In this document: positions 38,204 to 48,197 of the stretch, piece by piece
Layout: every line of letters starts with the position of its first letter
How positions within the stretch are numbered: position 1 is the first letter of the stretch
Assembly (NCBI GenBank): GCA_031177985.1
Contig: JAPSJW010000002.1
Coordinates: 124,001-188,000 of the forward strand
Length of the DNA: 64,000 bases
Source: Microbacteriaceae bacterium
GTDB taxonomy: Bacteria > Actinomycetota > Actinomycetes > Actinomycetales > Microbacteriaceae
Direction: 5' to 3'
Notes under the pieces: model-generated
Databases searched by the model: none
Told to the model about the DNA's origin: nothing
The model's input: the letters and a program-made list of their open reading frames with translations, nothing else
Made by a program: the position numbers and the translations under genes

Positions 38204-38279
38204 GGGGCTATGGCGCAGTTGGTAGCGCGTCTCGTTCGCAATGAGAAGGTCAGGGGTTCGAATCCCCTTAGCTCCACCA
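38204..38279 (+). tRNA. tRNA-Ala (anticodon CGC), CCA encoded
   Basis: The cloverleaf folds: acceptor GGGGCTA with TAGCTCC (one G-U), D-loop AGTTGGTA, anticodon stem TCTCG/TGAGA with loop TTCGCAA (anticodon CGC), T-arm AGGGG-TTCGAAT-CCCCT. The 3' CCA is in the DNA. A strong stem-loop terminator follows seven nt later. Confidence 0.96.
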
Positions 38280-38285
38280 CCGAGA

Positions 38286-38310
38286 GGCCCGGCACGTCGC
38301 CGGGCCTTTC
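38286..38310 (+). terminator. Intrinsic terminator after tRNA-Ala
   Basis: GGCCCGGC-acgtc-GCCGGGCC (8-bp perfect stem) followed by TTTCG, directly downstream of the tRNA. Confidence 0.85.
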
Positions 38311-38367
38311 GCGTCTCACCAGTCATAGGGCGCCGGCCACTGGTCAGAGGCGAGCTGATCCGGCATC

Positions 38368-38634
38368 ATGTCGAGCGTGCATCAGCGTCGGCGCCTCGAG
38401 CTCCCGGCGCGCTACGCCATTCTCGAACAGGAGCTCGCCCTCCTGGCGCAGTCGGGTTGGGTTCCGGTGCACAAGTCGCGCGTGCAGGCGGTGCTGCGGC
38501 GCCGAGTGCGTCGCGGTTTCCTCCGCGGTCGTCAGACCGAAGGGCTCGTCGTCTTCGTGGACGGCCACGGAGACGTCCAGCGCACCGAGGAGCCGTTCAG
38601 CTCTGCTGAAGAGCCTGGGCGAGCATCACGATGA
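38368..38634 (+). CDS. Small basic protein, unknown function
   Basis: An 88-residue hypothetical protein, RRRLELPARYAILEQELALL then QSGWVPVHKSRVQAVLRRRV, then a short strand GLVVFVDGHGDV and an acidic end. G/C-rich third positions favour this frame over the opposite strand. There is no clear SD or -10 near the ATG, so the start is uncertain. The 3' end overlaps the convergent VOC gene by 38 nt. No family recognised. Confidence 0.45.
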   Translation: MSSVHQRRRLELPARYAILEQELALLAQSGWVPVHKSRVQAVLRRRVRRGFLRGRQTEGLVVFVDGHGDVQRTEEPFSSAEEPGRASR

Positions 38635-39034
38635 TGCCGCTCGGACCACGCAGGTAGGTGAGCTTGTACACGTCCTGGTAGTTCGCGACGCCGCGCAGCG
38701 GGTGACAGCCGTGCTTCGCCGCGATCGCCAGTGCCTCGTCGATGTCGTCCACGGAGAACGCGACGCGATGCATGCCGATCTCGTGGGGAAGCGTCGGCTC
38801 GGTCTCGATGGCCTCGGGGTGGAGGTACTCGAACAGCTCGAGCCGGCCCTGGCCGTCGGGTGTCTGCAGCATCGCGATCCGCGCGTGATTGCCGTCGAGC
38901 CCGACGGCGATGTCGGTCCACTCCCCGCTGACCGTGTCCCGGCCGACGACCGTGAGTCCGAGGTCGGTGAAGAAGGCGATCGTCGCCTCCAGGTCGCGAA
39001 CCGCGATGCCGACGTTCTCGAGTGTGATGGGCAT
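38597..39034 (-). CDS. VOC-family (glyoxalase/bleomycin-resistance fold) protein
   Basis: A 145-residue single VOC module. ENVGIAVRDLEATIAFFTDL starts the first beta-alpha-beta unit and MHRVAFSVDDIDEALAIAAK the second; metal ligands at His (MHRVAF) and Glu (LELFEY) fit. The ATG nearer the core was chosen over one nine nt upstream because TAGCAT (39047-39042) ends seven nt before it. Substrate unknown; the KLTYLRGPSGIIVML ending is typical of methylmalonyl-CoA epimerase/glyoxalase-like members. Confidence 0.85.
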   Translation of the reverse strand: MPITLENVGIAVRDLEATIAFFTDLGLTVVGRDTVSGEWTDIAVGLDGNHARIAMLQTPDGQGRLELFEYLHPEAIETEPTLPHEIGMHRVAFSVDDIDEALAIAAKHGCHPLRGVANYQDVYKLTYLRGPSGIIVMLAQALQQS

Positions 39035-39158
39035 GTTCCGCATGCTAGCGAGCGGATGAGCGGGTCCGGCGCCCCCGTCCCTGGGGCTTTGAACGGACGG
39101 CGAAGCGAAAAGTCAATACCCACGCGGCCAACCCGAAGGTCGGAGTAGCGTCGCTGCC

Positions 39159-39413
39159 ATGAGTATCGGAACTGGTGTAGTGCTCTTCGTCATCGGGGCG
39201 ATTCTCGTTTGGGGGCTCGACTTCGTCCTCCCGAACGTGAACCTCGACACCATCGGGTACATCCTGATGGTCGCCGGTGTTGTGGTCTTCATCGTGGGGC
39301 TGATCCTCGCGACCCGTCGCCGCACCGCCGTCTCCACCACCCGCACGGCAGAGGCCGCGCCGGTCACGCGTGAGCGCATCGTCGAGCGTCGCACGGACGC
39401 CGACCCGCTCTGA
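39159..39413 (+). CDS. DUF6458-type small membrane protein
   Basis: An 84-residue protein with two spans: MSIGTGVVLFVIGAILVWGL, and IGYILMVAGVVVFIVGLILA, followed by a basic/acidic cytoplasmic tail (RERIVERRTDADPL). This MSIGTG...NVNLDTIGYILM pattern is the DUF6458 family, common in Microbacteriaceae and related actinobacteria and of unknown function. The start has TAGCGT (39146-39151) seven nt upstream. A very strong terminator follows. Confidence 0.88.
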   Translation: MSIGTGVVLFVIGAILVWGLDFVLPNVNLDTIGYILMVAGVVVFIVGLILATRRRTAVSTTRTAEAAPVTRERIVERRTDADPL

Positions 39414-39430
39414 CCGTCCAGATCGACAGG

Positions 39431-39461
39431 GAACGCCCGGGCCGCGATGGCCCGGGCGTTC
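39431..39461. terminator. Intrinsic terminator after the DUF6458 gene
   Basis: GAACGCCCGGGCC-gcgat-GGCCCGGGCGTTC, a perfect 13-bp stem with a 5-nt loop, followed by GTCGTT. Confidence 0.9.
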
Positions 39462-39541
39462 GTCGTTCCACGGGCCTCCGTCGAACCCGGGTTCGAGGCG
39501 CGGCCTGGCGGGCCAGAGCGACTCGTCGCGCGCACCCTCGA

Positions 39542-39742
39542 CTACCCACCGTTCCTTCGTCGTATGGCCCGGGTCATGAAGAAGGCTCCAGCTACGACAA
39601 GCCCAACGGCCACGACGCCTACGACAACCGTCCACGTCGGGTGGAATGGCCGCGTGCTGATTGCCATAAGTCCAATCACCCCGGAAAGCATCGCGGGTAC
39701 CCAGATTAAAGCCGCGGTTGAAGGGTCGGCCTGTCGACTCAT
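39542..39742 (-). CDS. Small two-span membrane protein, unknown function
   Basis: A 66-residue protein with two hydrophobic helices (AALIWVPAMLSGVIGLMAI and WTVVVGVVAVGLVVAGAFFM) and a basic C-terminus (TRAIRRRNGG). The DNA has noticeably more A/T and less biased third positions than its neighbours (for example runs around 39655-39715), so it may have been acquired. No clear SD or -10; no family recognised. Confidence 0.5.
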   Translation of the reverse strand: MSRQADPSTAALIWVPAMLSGVIGLMAISTRPFHPTWTVVVGVVAVGLVVAGAFFMTRAIRRRNGG

Positions 39743-39878
39743 GTCTTCACTCTGCCAGTTCTGCTCGGGGACGAGGACCCATCGTGATCGCGGACGGCAG
39801 CGAGGCGAGCTCTAGGCACGCAGGCGAGCGGAAGGCAACCCCTGCTCGGCTCTCAGTCACGGCGCCTACCGTGCTCCA

Positions 39879-40217
39879 ATGAAGCACGTCACGTTCGCCG
39901 ACAAGCACCTGCTGCTCGACGACACGACCGCGGACCTCCTCCTCGAGTACGCCGCGGTGCTCGCCAACGGGCAGGCTGCCGACACTGTCGAGGTGACCGC
40001 CTACGGGATGGAGGGGCGCCCCGTGCGCGCGAGGCTGCTGCTGGCCCCGGGTTCACCCCTGATGTCGGAGTCGTCGACGTCGGAGCTTCCGGACCCCGAC
40101 AATCTCGGCCTCATCGACGATTTGCGCCGCCGGATCGCACGGCGAGTGTCGCCGCCGCCGGTCGGCCCGGAGCACGCGGACCACTCGCCGGTCGCCTACG
40201 ACGACCTCGACCTGTAG
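39879..40217 (+). CDS. Small acidic protein, unknown function
   Basis: A 112-residue protein. An N-terminal domain of beta/alpha character (KHVTFADKHLLLDDTTADLL, DTVEVTAYGMEGRPVRARLL) is followed by an acidic, Pro-rich tail. It seems soluble. TACCGT (39867-39872) six nt before the ATG supports both the gene and its start. It ends seven nt before the convergent LigD gene's stop. No family recognised. Confidence 0.65.
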   Translation: MKHVTFADKHLLLDDTTADLLLEYAAVLANGQAADTVEVTAYGMEGRPVRARLLLAPGSPLMSESSTSELPDPDNLGLIDDLRRRIARRVSPPPVGPEHADHSPVAYDDLDL

Positions 40218-40223
40218 CCGCGC

Positions 40224-41192
40224 TCAGTCCTCGTCCGGCTCGGGAGGCGGCCCATGGCCCTCCCGCTCGTCGCGCTCGGCCCACTCGAGGAGGGGTGCGA
40301 GGTCGAACACCGCGTCGTCGATCCCGGCGTGCAGGTCGCCCAGCTCGGCGAACCTCCCCGGAACCGTCGCGATCGTCAGCTCCTGCGGCTGCACGTCGTC
40401 GACCTCGTCCCACCGGAGGGGCGTCGACACGGTCCCCAGGGGATTGCCGCGCACCGAGTAGGCGGCCGCGATGGTGTGGTCGCGCGCGTTCTGGTTGTAG
40501 TCGACGAAGAGCGCGGAGGGGTCGCGGTCGCGGCGCCACCATTCCGTCGTCACGTCCCGCGGCGCTCGCCGCTCCACCTCGCGGGCGAAGGCGAGCGCGG
40601 CACGGCGCACGTCATCGAACCCGTGCTCGGGGCGGATGCGGACGTAGATGTGGAGGCCGTCGCCTCCCGAGGTCTTCACCCAGCCGGTGGCGCCGAGCTC
40701 GTCGAGCACCTCGTGGGCGACGTGCGCCACCGTGCGTACGCGGTCGAAGGGGCAGTCGGGCATCGGGTCGAGGTCGATGCGCCACTCGTCCGGTTTCTCG
40801 GTGTCGGCTCGGCGGCTGTTCCACGGATGGAACTCGACCGTCGACATCTGCACGGCCCAGATCACGTGCGCGAGCTCGGTCACGCACAGCTCGTCGGCGG
40901 TGCGCTTGTAGCGCGGGAAGAAGACCCGCACGGTCTCCATCCAGTCGGGCGCGCCGGCCGGCAGCCGCTTCTGGTGCACCTTCTCGCCCGTCACCCCCGT
41001 GGGGTAGCGGTGCAGCATCGTCGGCCGCTCGAGCAGTGCATTCACGATGCCGTCGCCCACCGAGAGGTAGTAGTTCACGAGATCGAGCTTCGTCTCACCG
41101 CGCGCGGGGAAGTACACCCGGTCGGGGTTGCTCACCCTGACAGTGTGCCCGCCGACCTCGATCTCGACCGCCGGTGTGCTCGCCTTGGCCAT
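40224..41192 (-). CDS. LigD-type polymerase (PolDom) protein
   Basis: A 322-residue stand-alone primase-polymerase of the LigD PolDom family, which in bacterial end joining adds NTPs to DNA ends. It shows the order VRVSNPDRVYFP, MLHRYPTGVTGEKVHQKRLP, the catalytic metal pair in RIDLDPMP (D140, D142), the SGGDGLHIYVRI motif (175-186) and the late R-G-N-P-L-G-T-V-S-T-P-L-R-W-D-E motif. There is no ligase or nuclease domain and no Ku gene in the window. The ATG has GAGG close upstream, with TTGAAT as a weak -10. Confidence 0.93.
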   Translation of the reverse strand: MAKASTPAVEIEVGGHTVRVSNPDRVYFPARGETKLDLVNYYLSVGDGIVNALLERPTMLHRYPTGVTGEKVHQKRLPAGAPDWMETVRVFFPRYKRTADELCVTELAHVIWAVQMSTVEFHPWNSRRADTEKPDEWRIDLDPMPDCPFDRVRTVAHVAHEVLDELGATGWVKTSGGDGLHIYVRIRPEHGFDDVRRAALAFAREVERRAPRDVTTEWWRRDRDPSALFVDYNQNARDHTIAAAYSVRGNPLGTVSTPLRWDEVDDVQPQELTIATVPGRFAELGDLHAGIDDAVFDLAPLLEWAERDEREGHGPPPEPDED

Positions 41193-41283
41193 GCCTCATT
41201 CAAGCCGTTGCGGCGGCTGGGCGGGTAGCACCCTGCACGCACCTCGAGATCCGGGGAGCGTTCGTGGTAGAGCCGGAGCAGCG

Positions 41284-43161
<1,878 letters not shown>

Positions 43162-44571
43162 CTAGTCGAGAGCCCCTGGCCAGCGCTGCTCGATGCGGTT
43201 GCGCAGCCGCCTCCCGGCCTCGAGGGCGTGCACCTCGAACCCGAGCCCCGCCAGGAAGGCGAGAGCGGATGCGCCGAGCGCCACCGTCAGGGAGGTCTCA
43301 GCCCCGACGAACGGGACGACCCGCTGGAGCGCGAAGGCGAGGCTCAGCCCCGAGAGCAGAAACCCGGCGCCGCCGAGCGCTGTCAGGAGCAGGGCCCACT
43401 CCGCGGAGGCGGGGCGGGCGGCGCGCTGGAGCAGACGGTGCTTCGGCCGTTTCGCCCGTTCGTCGTCCATCGCGCTCTCGAGCTCGGCCATGTCGCGCTG
43501 CCGCCCCACGCGGGTGAGCAGAACGCCGACGAGCAGGGCCAGCGCGCCGAGGGCTGCCGTCGCCACCGCGCCCACCATGACGGCCGACAGGAACCCCTCG
43601 ACCGCATCGGAGTAGTACTGCGTGCCGGTCGAGAAGCGGCCCCCCGGCTTGCGGAAGATCGTGACCAGCATGAGGAGTGTGCCGGTCGCGATGAGTGCCA
43701 CGGTGCCGATGCGAGTCGTGATCGCTCCGGCTCGCGGAACGCCCGCTCGGCGCTTCTCGGAGCGCTCGACCTGCACCTCTCGCCGTTCCGCGGTGGATCG
43801 CTGCTCGGTGCTCCAGAGCACCGTGTTCCAATGATCGGAGGCGATGATGCGGTCGCGGGCGTGGGCCTTTCGCAGCGGCTTGGTGGCGAGCATCGCGCCG
43901 ACGACGAGCGCGAGAAAGCCGACCACGACGGCGACTGCGATTCCGCCCACCGGATCGTCGGGATCCTCGAAGTAGACGAGGACGGTGATCAGCAGAGCGA
44001 GCAGCGCGAACAGCAGCAGCCAGCCCGACATGATGAGGAACGCCCCGAACGACCGGCCCGCGACCCTGCGCCGCTGGGCGGTGACCGGACGGGCGAGGGT
44101 CGGGGCTCCGGCTCGGGCCGCCCGGGCGAGCGCGGCCGACGTCGCGCGATCGACGATGCCGCGGGCGAGGGTGACGATGATGCCCCCGGCGACCGCGATC
44201 AGCGAGACCGCGCCGATGCCCGCACGGCTCCAGGCGTCGATGCCCTGGTTGGTGTCGTAGTCGAAGAGATTCTCCTCGGCCGCGAGACCCAGCATGAAGA
44301 TGGTTCCGGCCGCGAGCAGGCACCCGAGCAGGAAGGACAGGGTCGTCGCGCGCACCGCCTCGACGACGCGGCCCGCGAGGCTGAGCGGGTACTCGACCGT
44401 GTAGGCGCCGGGGAGCGGCTTCACGAGCGACCGCGTGGGCTCCAGCGGCTCCGCCTGCTCCCGGTCACGGCGACGGCGCTCGAGATACTCCTCCTTGGTG
44501 AGCTTCTGCGGCGCCGCCGCGGGTTCGGGCAGCGGTTGCGGCGGTTGCGGCTCGCGGGAGGGCTCAGGCAC
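43162..44571 (-). CDS. Large multi-span membrane protein, unknown function
   Basis: A 469-residue protein. The Pro/Glu-rich cytoplasmic N-terminus (PEPSREPQPPQPLPEPAAA, then KLTKEEYLERRRRDREQAEP) is followed by about ten hydrophobic helices in pairs, with basic cytoplasmic loops (AERREVQVERSEKRRAG; ESAMDDERAKRPKHRLLQRA). No catalytic motif or known family is evident to me. The start is GTG with TAGGAT (44584-44579) seven nt upstream, back to back with the divergent oxidase-like gene. Confidence 0.75.
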   Translation of the reverse strand: MPEPSREPQPPQPLPEPAAAPQKLTKEEYLERRRRDREQAEPLEPTRSLVKPLPGAYTVEYPLSLAGRVVEAVRATTLSFLLGCLLAAGTIFMLGLAAEENLFDYDTNQGIDAWSRAGIGAVSLIAVAGGIIVTLARGIVDRATSAALARAARAGAPTLARPVTAQRRRVAGRSFGAFLIMSGWLLLFALLALLITVLVYFEDPDDPVGGIAVAVVVGFLALVVGAMLATKPLRKAHARDRIIASDHWNTVLWSTEQRSTAERREVQVERSEKRRAGVPRAGAITTRIGTVALIATGTLLMLVTIFRKPGGRFSTGTQYYSDAVEGFLSAVMVGAVATAALGALALLVGVLLTRVGRQRDMAELESAMDDERAKRPKHRLLQRAARPASAEWALLLTALGGAGFLLSGLSLAFALQRVVPFVGAETSLTVALGASALAFLAGLGFEVHALEAGRRLRNRIEQRWPGALD

Positions 44572-44578
44572 CTGAGCG

Positions 44579-44609
44579 ATCCTACGACGTCGGTGGCGGC
44601 GCCTACCCT
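44579..44609. promoter_or_regulatory. Back-to-back leaderless promoters
   Basis: TAGGAT on the minus strand (44584-44579) serves the membrane protein GTG and TACCCT on the plus strand (44604-44609) serves the PNPOx-like ATG, each ending seven nt before its start codon. The two genes are only 45 nt apart. Confidence 0.6.
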
Positions 44610-44616
44610 GTGCGCC

Positions 44617-45075
44617 ATGGCTGCCTGGCATGAACTCGAACACGACGCCGCCGATCTCGCCGCACGCATCCGCGCCCGCTTCGAGCAGGGCCGCGACCAC
44701 GTGCTCGCCACCCTGCGCCGCGACGGCTCGCCGCGGGTGAGTGGCACCGAGGTCGAGTTCCTCGACGGAGAGGTGCAATTCGGCATGATGCCCGACTCCC
44801 AGAAGCTCGCCGACGTGCGGCGCGACCCCCGCGTCGCCGTGCACGCGGCGACCCTCGTGCGCCGAGGTGAGCAGGGCGGTCTTCCGGGCGACGCGAAGCT
44901 CGCCGGTCGTGCCCTCGAGTACGTCGGCCGGGTCGATCCGCAGCACCCGGGTGCTGGGCAGTTCCACCTCGACATCACCGAGGCGGTGCTGACGTCGGTG
45001 GACGAGGAGCGCCAGCTGCTCGTCATCGAGTCATGGCACGAGGGCCGCGGCTACCGCAGGCGCGAACGCGCCTGA
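44617..45075 (+). CDS. Pyridoxamine-5-phosphate-oxidase-like flavin/F420-binding protein
   Basis: A 152-residue split-barrel protein. GRDHVLATLRRDGSPRVSGT then EVEFLDGEVQFGMMPDSQKL and DVRRDPRVAVHA follow the PNPOx-fold pattern of F420- or FMN-dependent reductases of unknown substrate. The C-terminal strand FHLDITEAVLTSVDEE and the end WHEGRGYRRRERA are usual. The start is ATG with TACCCT seven nt upstream. Confidence 0.85.
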   Translation: MAAWHELEHDAADLAARIRARFEQGRDHVLATLRRDGSPRVSGTEVEFLDGEVQFGMMPDSQKLADVRRDPRVAVHAATLVRRGEQGGLPGDAKLAGRALEYVGRVDPQHPGAGQFHLDITEAVLTSVDEERQLLVIESWHEGRGYRRRERA

Positions 45076-45079
45076 GCGA

Positions 45080-45691
45080 TCAGCGCTCGGGAACGGCGAG
45101 CCTCGCGGCCAAGGCGACATACGCGGCTGCGAAGGTGCGCCGCATCCACTGCACGACCCGAGGGCGACGGATGACGTGCGTGCGGAACGCGGCGGCGAAG
45201 ACCCCGTAGGCGGCGAAGACCACGAAGGTCGCCAGCATGAAGATGGCGCTGAGCAGCAGCATCTGCAGCACTGTGTCCGCACGGTCGGGTCGCACGAACT
45301 GCGGCAGAAACGCGAAGAAGAAGATCGTCAGCTTCGGGTTCAGCAGGTTGATGAGCACGCCGGTGCGGATGACCGACCAGGCCGACTGCGGCGAGTGGTC
45401 GGGCTCCACGGCGAGCGAGCTGCGATCGCGCCAGGTCTTCCAGGCAAGGTAGAGCAGGTACGCGACCCCGGCGTACTTGAGCAGGTTGAAGGCGACGGCG
45501 CTCGTGTGCAGCACGGCTGCAAGTCCCGTGACGGCCGCGAGGATATGCGGCACGATGCCGATCGTGCCGGCGAGCGAGGCGAGGAGGCTCGCCCGCGTGC
45601 CCCGCGAGAGGCCCGCGGCGATCGTGTAGAGGGCACCCGTGCCGGGCGTCGCGACGACGACGAGCGTCGTGATCCAGAACTCCGGCGTCAT
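45080..45691 (-). CDS. LysE/RhtB-family amino-acid exporter
   Basis: A 203-residue exporter with six spans. The first span WITTLVVVATPGTGALYTIA contains the family motif P-G-P/T-x-x; RGTRASLLASLAGTIGI and YAGVAYLLYLAWKTWRDR also fit, and LINLLNPKLTIFFFAFLPQF is the LysE hallmark. Likely exports neutral or basic amino acids or homoserine lactone-like compounds. Convergent with the PNPOx-like gene, four nt between the stops. Confidence 0.93.
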   Translation of the reverse strand: MTPEFWITTLVVVATPGTGALYTIAAGLSRGTRASLLASLAGTIGIVPHILAAVTGLAAVLHTSAVAFNLLKYAGVAYLLYLAWKTWRDRSSLAVEPDHSPQSAWSVIRTGVLINLLNPKLTIFFFAFLPQFVRPDRADTVLQMLLLSAIFMLATFVVFAAYGVFAAAFRTHVIRRPRVVQWMRRTFAAAYVALAARLAVPER

Positions 45692-45743
45692 CCGCCCATG
45701 CTGGCAGGGGACCGGCCGAGGGGGAAGAGAGTGTGTCGTCCCC

Positions 45744-45761
45744 TAGGCTGTGAACGTTCAC
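45744..45761 (+). promoter_or_regulatory. -10 box with overlapping LacI-type operator before the beta-galactosidase
   Basis: TAGGCT (45744-45749) is directly followed by the perfect 12-bp palindrome GTGAACGTTCAC, covering the expected transcription start. This is a classical position for a LacI-family repressor, but no such gene is adjacent, and the sequence differs from the CGAAAC-type operator of the 9.3 kb regulator. Confidence 0.65.
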
Positions 45762-45779
45762 GACTCGACGAGGAGACCC

Positions 45780-47801
45780 ATGCACTACGGCGGCGACTAC
45801 AACCCGGAGCAGTGGCCCGAGGAGGTGTGGCTCGACGATGTGCGTCTCATGCGCGAGGCGAACGTGACGATGGTGAGCCTCGGCATCTTCGCCTGGTCGC
45901 GCATCCAGCGCGCCGAGGGCGTCTTCGACTTCGAGTGGCTCGACCGCGTCATCGACCTGCTGCACGAGAACGGCATCTCCGTGGACCTCGCCACCGCGAC
46001 CGCGTCTCCGCCGCCGTGGGCGACCGCCGCCTACCCCGAGATGCTCCCTCAGGACGAGAACGGCGCGACCTACTGGCCGGGCAGCCGGCAGCACTTCGCG
46101 CCCAGCTCGCCGGTGTACCGCCGCCTCGCCTCGGAACTCGTGACCGCACTGGCGGAGCGGTACGCGCAGCATCCGGCCGTCGTTCTGTGGCACGTGAACA
46201 ACGAGTACGGCTGCCACCTGCACTACGACTACAGCGACAACGCGCGGGACGCGTTCCGGGTGTGGCTGCGCGAGAAGTACGGCACGATGGACGCGCTCAA
46301 CGAGGCGTGGGGGACCGCCTTCTGGTCGCAGCTGTACGGATCGTTCGACGAGATCCTCCCGCCGCGCAAGGCACCGTACAGCCGCAACCCCGCGGGCATG
46401 GTCGACTTCCGCCGGTTCACCTCCGACACGCTGCTCTCGCTCTACACGATGGAGCGCGACATCATCCGGGCGGCCGGTGCGACGCAGCCGATCACCACCA
46501 ACTTCATGGGCGCCTTCCCTCCGGCCGACTATGCCAAGTGGGCCGCGGAGCTCGACGTCATCTCCGACGACTCCTACCCCGACCCGAACGACCCGGAGTC
46601 GTTCCGCAACGCCGCCTTCGCGCGCGACCTCATGCGCTCGCTCAAGCCCGATGTGCCGTGGATCCTCATGGAGCAGTCCTCCAACGCCGTGAACTGGCGG
46701 CCGTCGAACGCGCCGAAGGCGCCGGGGCAGATGGCCGCGCTGTCGGCGCAGGCGGTCGGTCGGGGCGCCGACGGCATCCTCTTCTTCCAATGGCGCCAGT
46801 CACGACGCGGAAGCGAGAAGTTCCACTCCGCGATGGTCCCGCACGCGGGTGAGCACACCCGCACCCGCCGGGAGGTCGTGGACCTCGGAAGGACGCTCGC
46901 CGCCCTGCCGCAGCTTCCGGTCGGCAGAAGGGATGCGCGGGTCGCGCTGCTGTTCGACTGGGAGAACTGGTGGGCGATCCAGAACCCCGACCATCCGGTC
47001 GTGCTCGACTACGCCGTGCTCGTGCAGCGCTGGTACAACGCGCTGCACCGTCAGCACCTGCAGGTCGACATCGTTCGGCCCGCCGACGACCTCTCGCAGT
47101 ACTCGGTGATCGTCGGACCCCAGCTCTACCTGCTGACGGATGCGGCCGCCGAGAACGTGGCGGCGTTCGTCGAGCGGGGCGGCCACCTGCTCGTCTCCGC
47201 GTTCTCCGACGTCGTCGACGAGACCGACGCCTTCCTCGAGGGCGGGTTCCTCACCCGGCTCGGCGACACCCTCGGAGTGCGCGTCGACGACTTCGGCGCG
47301 CTGGTGGCGCCCTCGCTGGTCGTCGGCGCGTCCTCGGCCGGCGAGATCGCAGCGGCGGTCGGCGGCGGTGGCCCCGGCCAGGCGCACGCGACCCTCGACT
47401 CACCCGCGGGTCCGATCGTCGGCACCTACTTCGCCGAGGAGGTGCGGGTGGTCGACGCCGAGGTGCTCGGCTCCTTCACCGACGGTCGCACGGCGGGTTC
47501 CCCCGCCCTGACGGTGCGGAGCACGGGTGCCGGCCGCGGCTACTACCTGGGCACCATCCCGGATGACGCTGGCATGACCGCCCTCACCGGGTGGGTCGCG
47601 CGCGAGGCGGGCGTCGAGCCCGTGCTGGCGGGCCTCGGCGAGTTCGTGGAGGCGGCTCGTCGCGGCGACGTGCTCACGCTGATCAACCACGGCGGCGACA
47701 CCGTGACGGTCGACGTCACGGGCACCGACCTGCTCTCGGGGCAGGCCGTGACGAGCGTGACCCTCGGCAGCTTCGACTGGGTGATGCTGCGCACGCCCTG
47801 A
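45780..47801 (+). CDS. GH42 beta-galactosidase
   Basis: A 673-residue cytoplasmic GH42 enzyme. It opens HYGGDYNPEQWPEEVWLDDV; the acid/base Glu is E142 in WHVNNEYGC and the nucleophile E298 in PWILMEQSSNAVNWRP. A trimerisation domain (around 390-600) and a small C-terminal beta domain follow. The ATG was chosen because GAGGAG lies four nt upstream; an in-frame GTG 30 nt earlier is inside the operator palindrome and would start a poor N-terminus. Expected to release galactose from beta-galactosides. It stands alone, so uptake must be encoded elsewhere. Confidence 0.95.
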   Translation: MHYGGDYNPEQWPEEVWLDDVRLMREANVTMVSLGIFAWSRIQRAEGVFDFEWLDRVIDLLHENGISVDLATATASPPPWATAAYPEMLPQDENGATYWPGSRQHFAPSSPVYRRLASELVTALAERYAQHPAVVLWHVNNEYGCHLHYDYSDNARDAFRVWLREKYGTMDALNEAWGTAFWSQLYGSFDEILPPRKAPYSRNPAGMVDFRRFTSDTLLSLYTMERDIIRAAGATQPITTNFMGAFPPADYAKWAAELDVISDDSYPDPNDPESFRNAAFARDLMRSLKPDVPWILMEQSSNAVNWRPSNAPKAPGQMAALSAQAVGRGADGILFFQWRQSRRGSEKFHSAMVPHAGEHTRTRREVVDLGRTLAALPQLPVGRRDARVALLFDWENWWAIQNPDHPVVLDYAVLVQRWYNALHRQHLQVDIVRPADDLSQYSVIVGPQLYLLTDAAAENVAAFVERGGHLLVSAFSDVVDETDAFLEGGFLTRLGDTLGVRVDDFGALVAPSLVVGASSAGEIAAAVGGGGPGQAHATLDSPAGPIVGTYFAEEVRVVDAEVLGSFTDGRTAGSPALTVRSTGAGRGYYLGTIPDDAGMTALTGWVAREAGVEPVLAGLGEFVEAARRGDVLTLINHGGDTVTVDVTGTDLLSGQAVTSVTLGSFDWVMLRTP

Positions 47802-47816
47802 ACGCGAGGAGGGGGT

Positions 47817-47840
47817 GGGGCGGGTCGGGCTGCCCGCCCC
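47817..47840. terminator. Stem-loop between GH42 and DUF4242 genes
   Basis: GGGGCGGG-tcgggctg-CCCGCCCC (8-bp stem) located 16 nt after the GH42 stop and eight nt from the convergent stop; likely a shared terminator. Confidence 0.6.
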
Positions 47841-47848
47841 GCCCCGGC

Positions 47849-48097
47849 TCACACCTCGACGGCGAGCTCGTAGACCTGGTCCGTCGGGTGGCCGGCCCTC
47901 TCGTGGATGCGCATGACCGCCTCCTTCGACGGGCCGGTCGACAGGCAGAACACCTTGCCCGACTCCGGGTCGAGCCACGCCTGCTCGAAGTGCACACCCT
48001 CCTCTCCCTCGATCGCGAGGTCGGCCTCGTGAGCCTCGGCGAGCTGCTCCTTCGTCACTCCGACGAAGCCATCGTGGACATCCATGAATCGTGCCAT
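47849..48097 (-). CDS. DUF4242 (SCO4226-like nickel-binding) protein
   Basis: An 82-residue protein, ferredoxin-like fold. MARFMDVHDGFVGVTKEQLA followed by EAHEADLAIEGEEGVHFEQA and ESGKVFCLSTGPSKEAVMRI then HERAGHPTDQVYE closely follows SCO4226 of Streptomyces, reported as nickel-binding. Possible metal-binding residues are His8, His23 and the HERAGH pair. GGGAG precedes the ATG by about six nt. Its physiological role is unclear. Confidence 0.9.
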   Translation of the reverse strand: MARFMDVHDGFVGVTKEQLAEAHEADLAIEGEEGVHFEQAWLDPESGKVFCLSTGPSKEAVMRIHERAGHPTDQVYELAVEV

Positions 48098-48197
48098 CGG
48101 GCACTCCCTTCTCTCGGTCTCAGCGTGCCGCCGCCGGGCTGCACCGGACATCGGTCATTCGACCCATCAAGACCCCCACGGTGGCTAGAATCCGGCC

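Noticed and set aside
38204-38310. tRNA-Ala as a phage attachment site
   Set aside because: No integrase and no repeated tRNA 3' end is found in the flanking sequence; it is followed by an ordinary terminator.
38344-38568. A 74-codon minus-strand frame after tRNA-Ala
   Set aside because: The plus-strand frame in the same place has a stronger third-position G/C pattern; neither has homology I recognise, so only the plus-strand one was listed.
45750-45779. GTG start for the GH42 gene
   Set aside because: The codon is part of the operator palindrome GTGAACGTTCAC, and the ATG 30 nt later has GAGGAG upstream and begins the conserved N-terminus.
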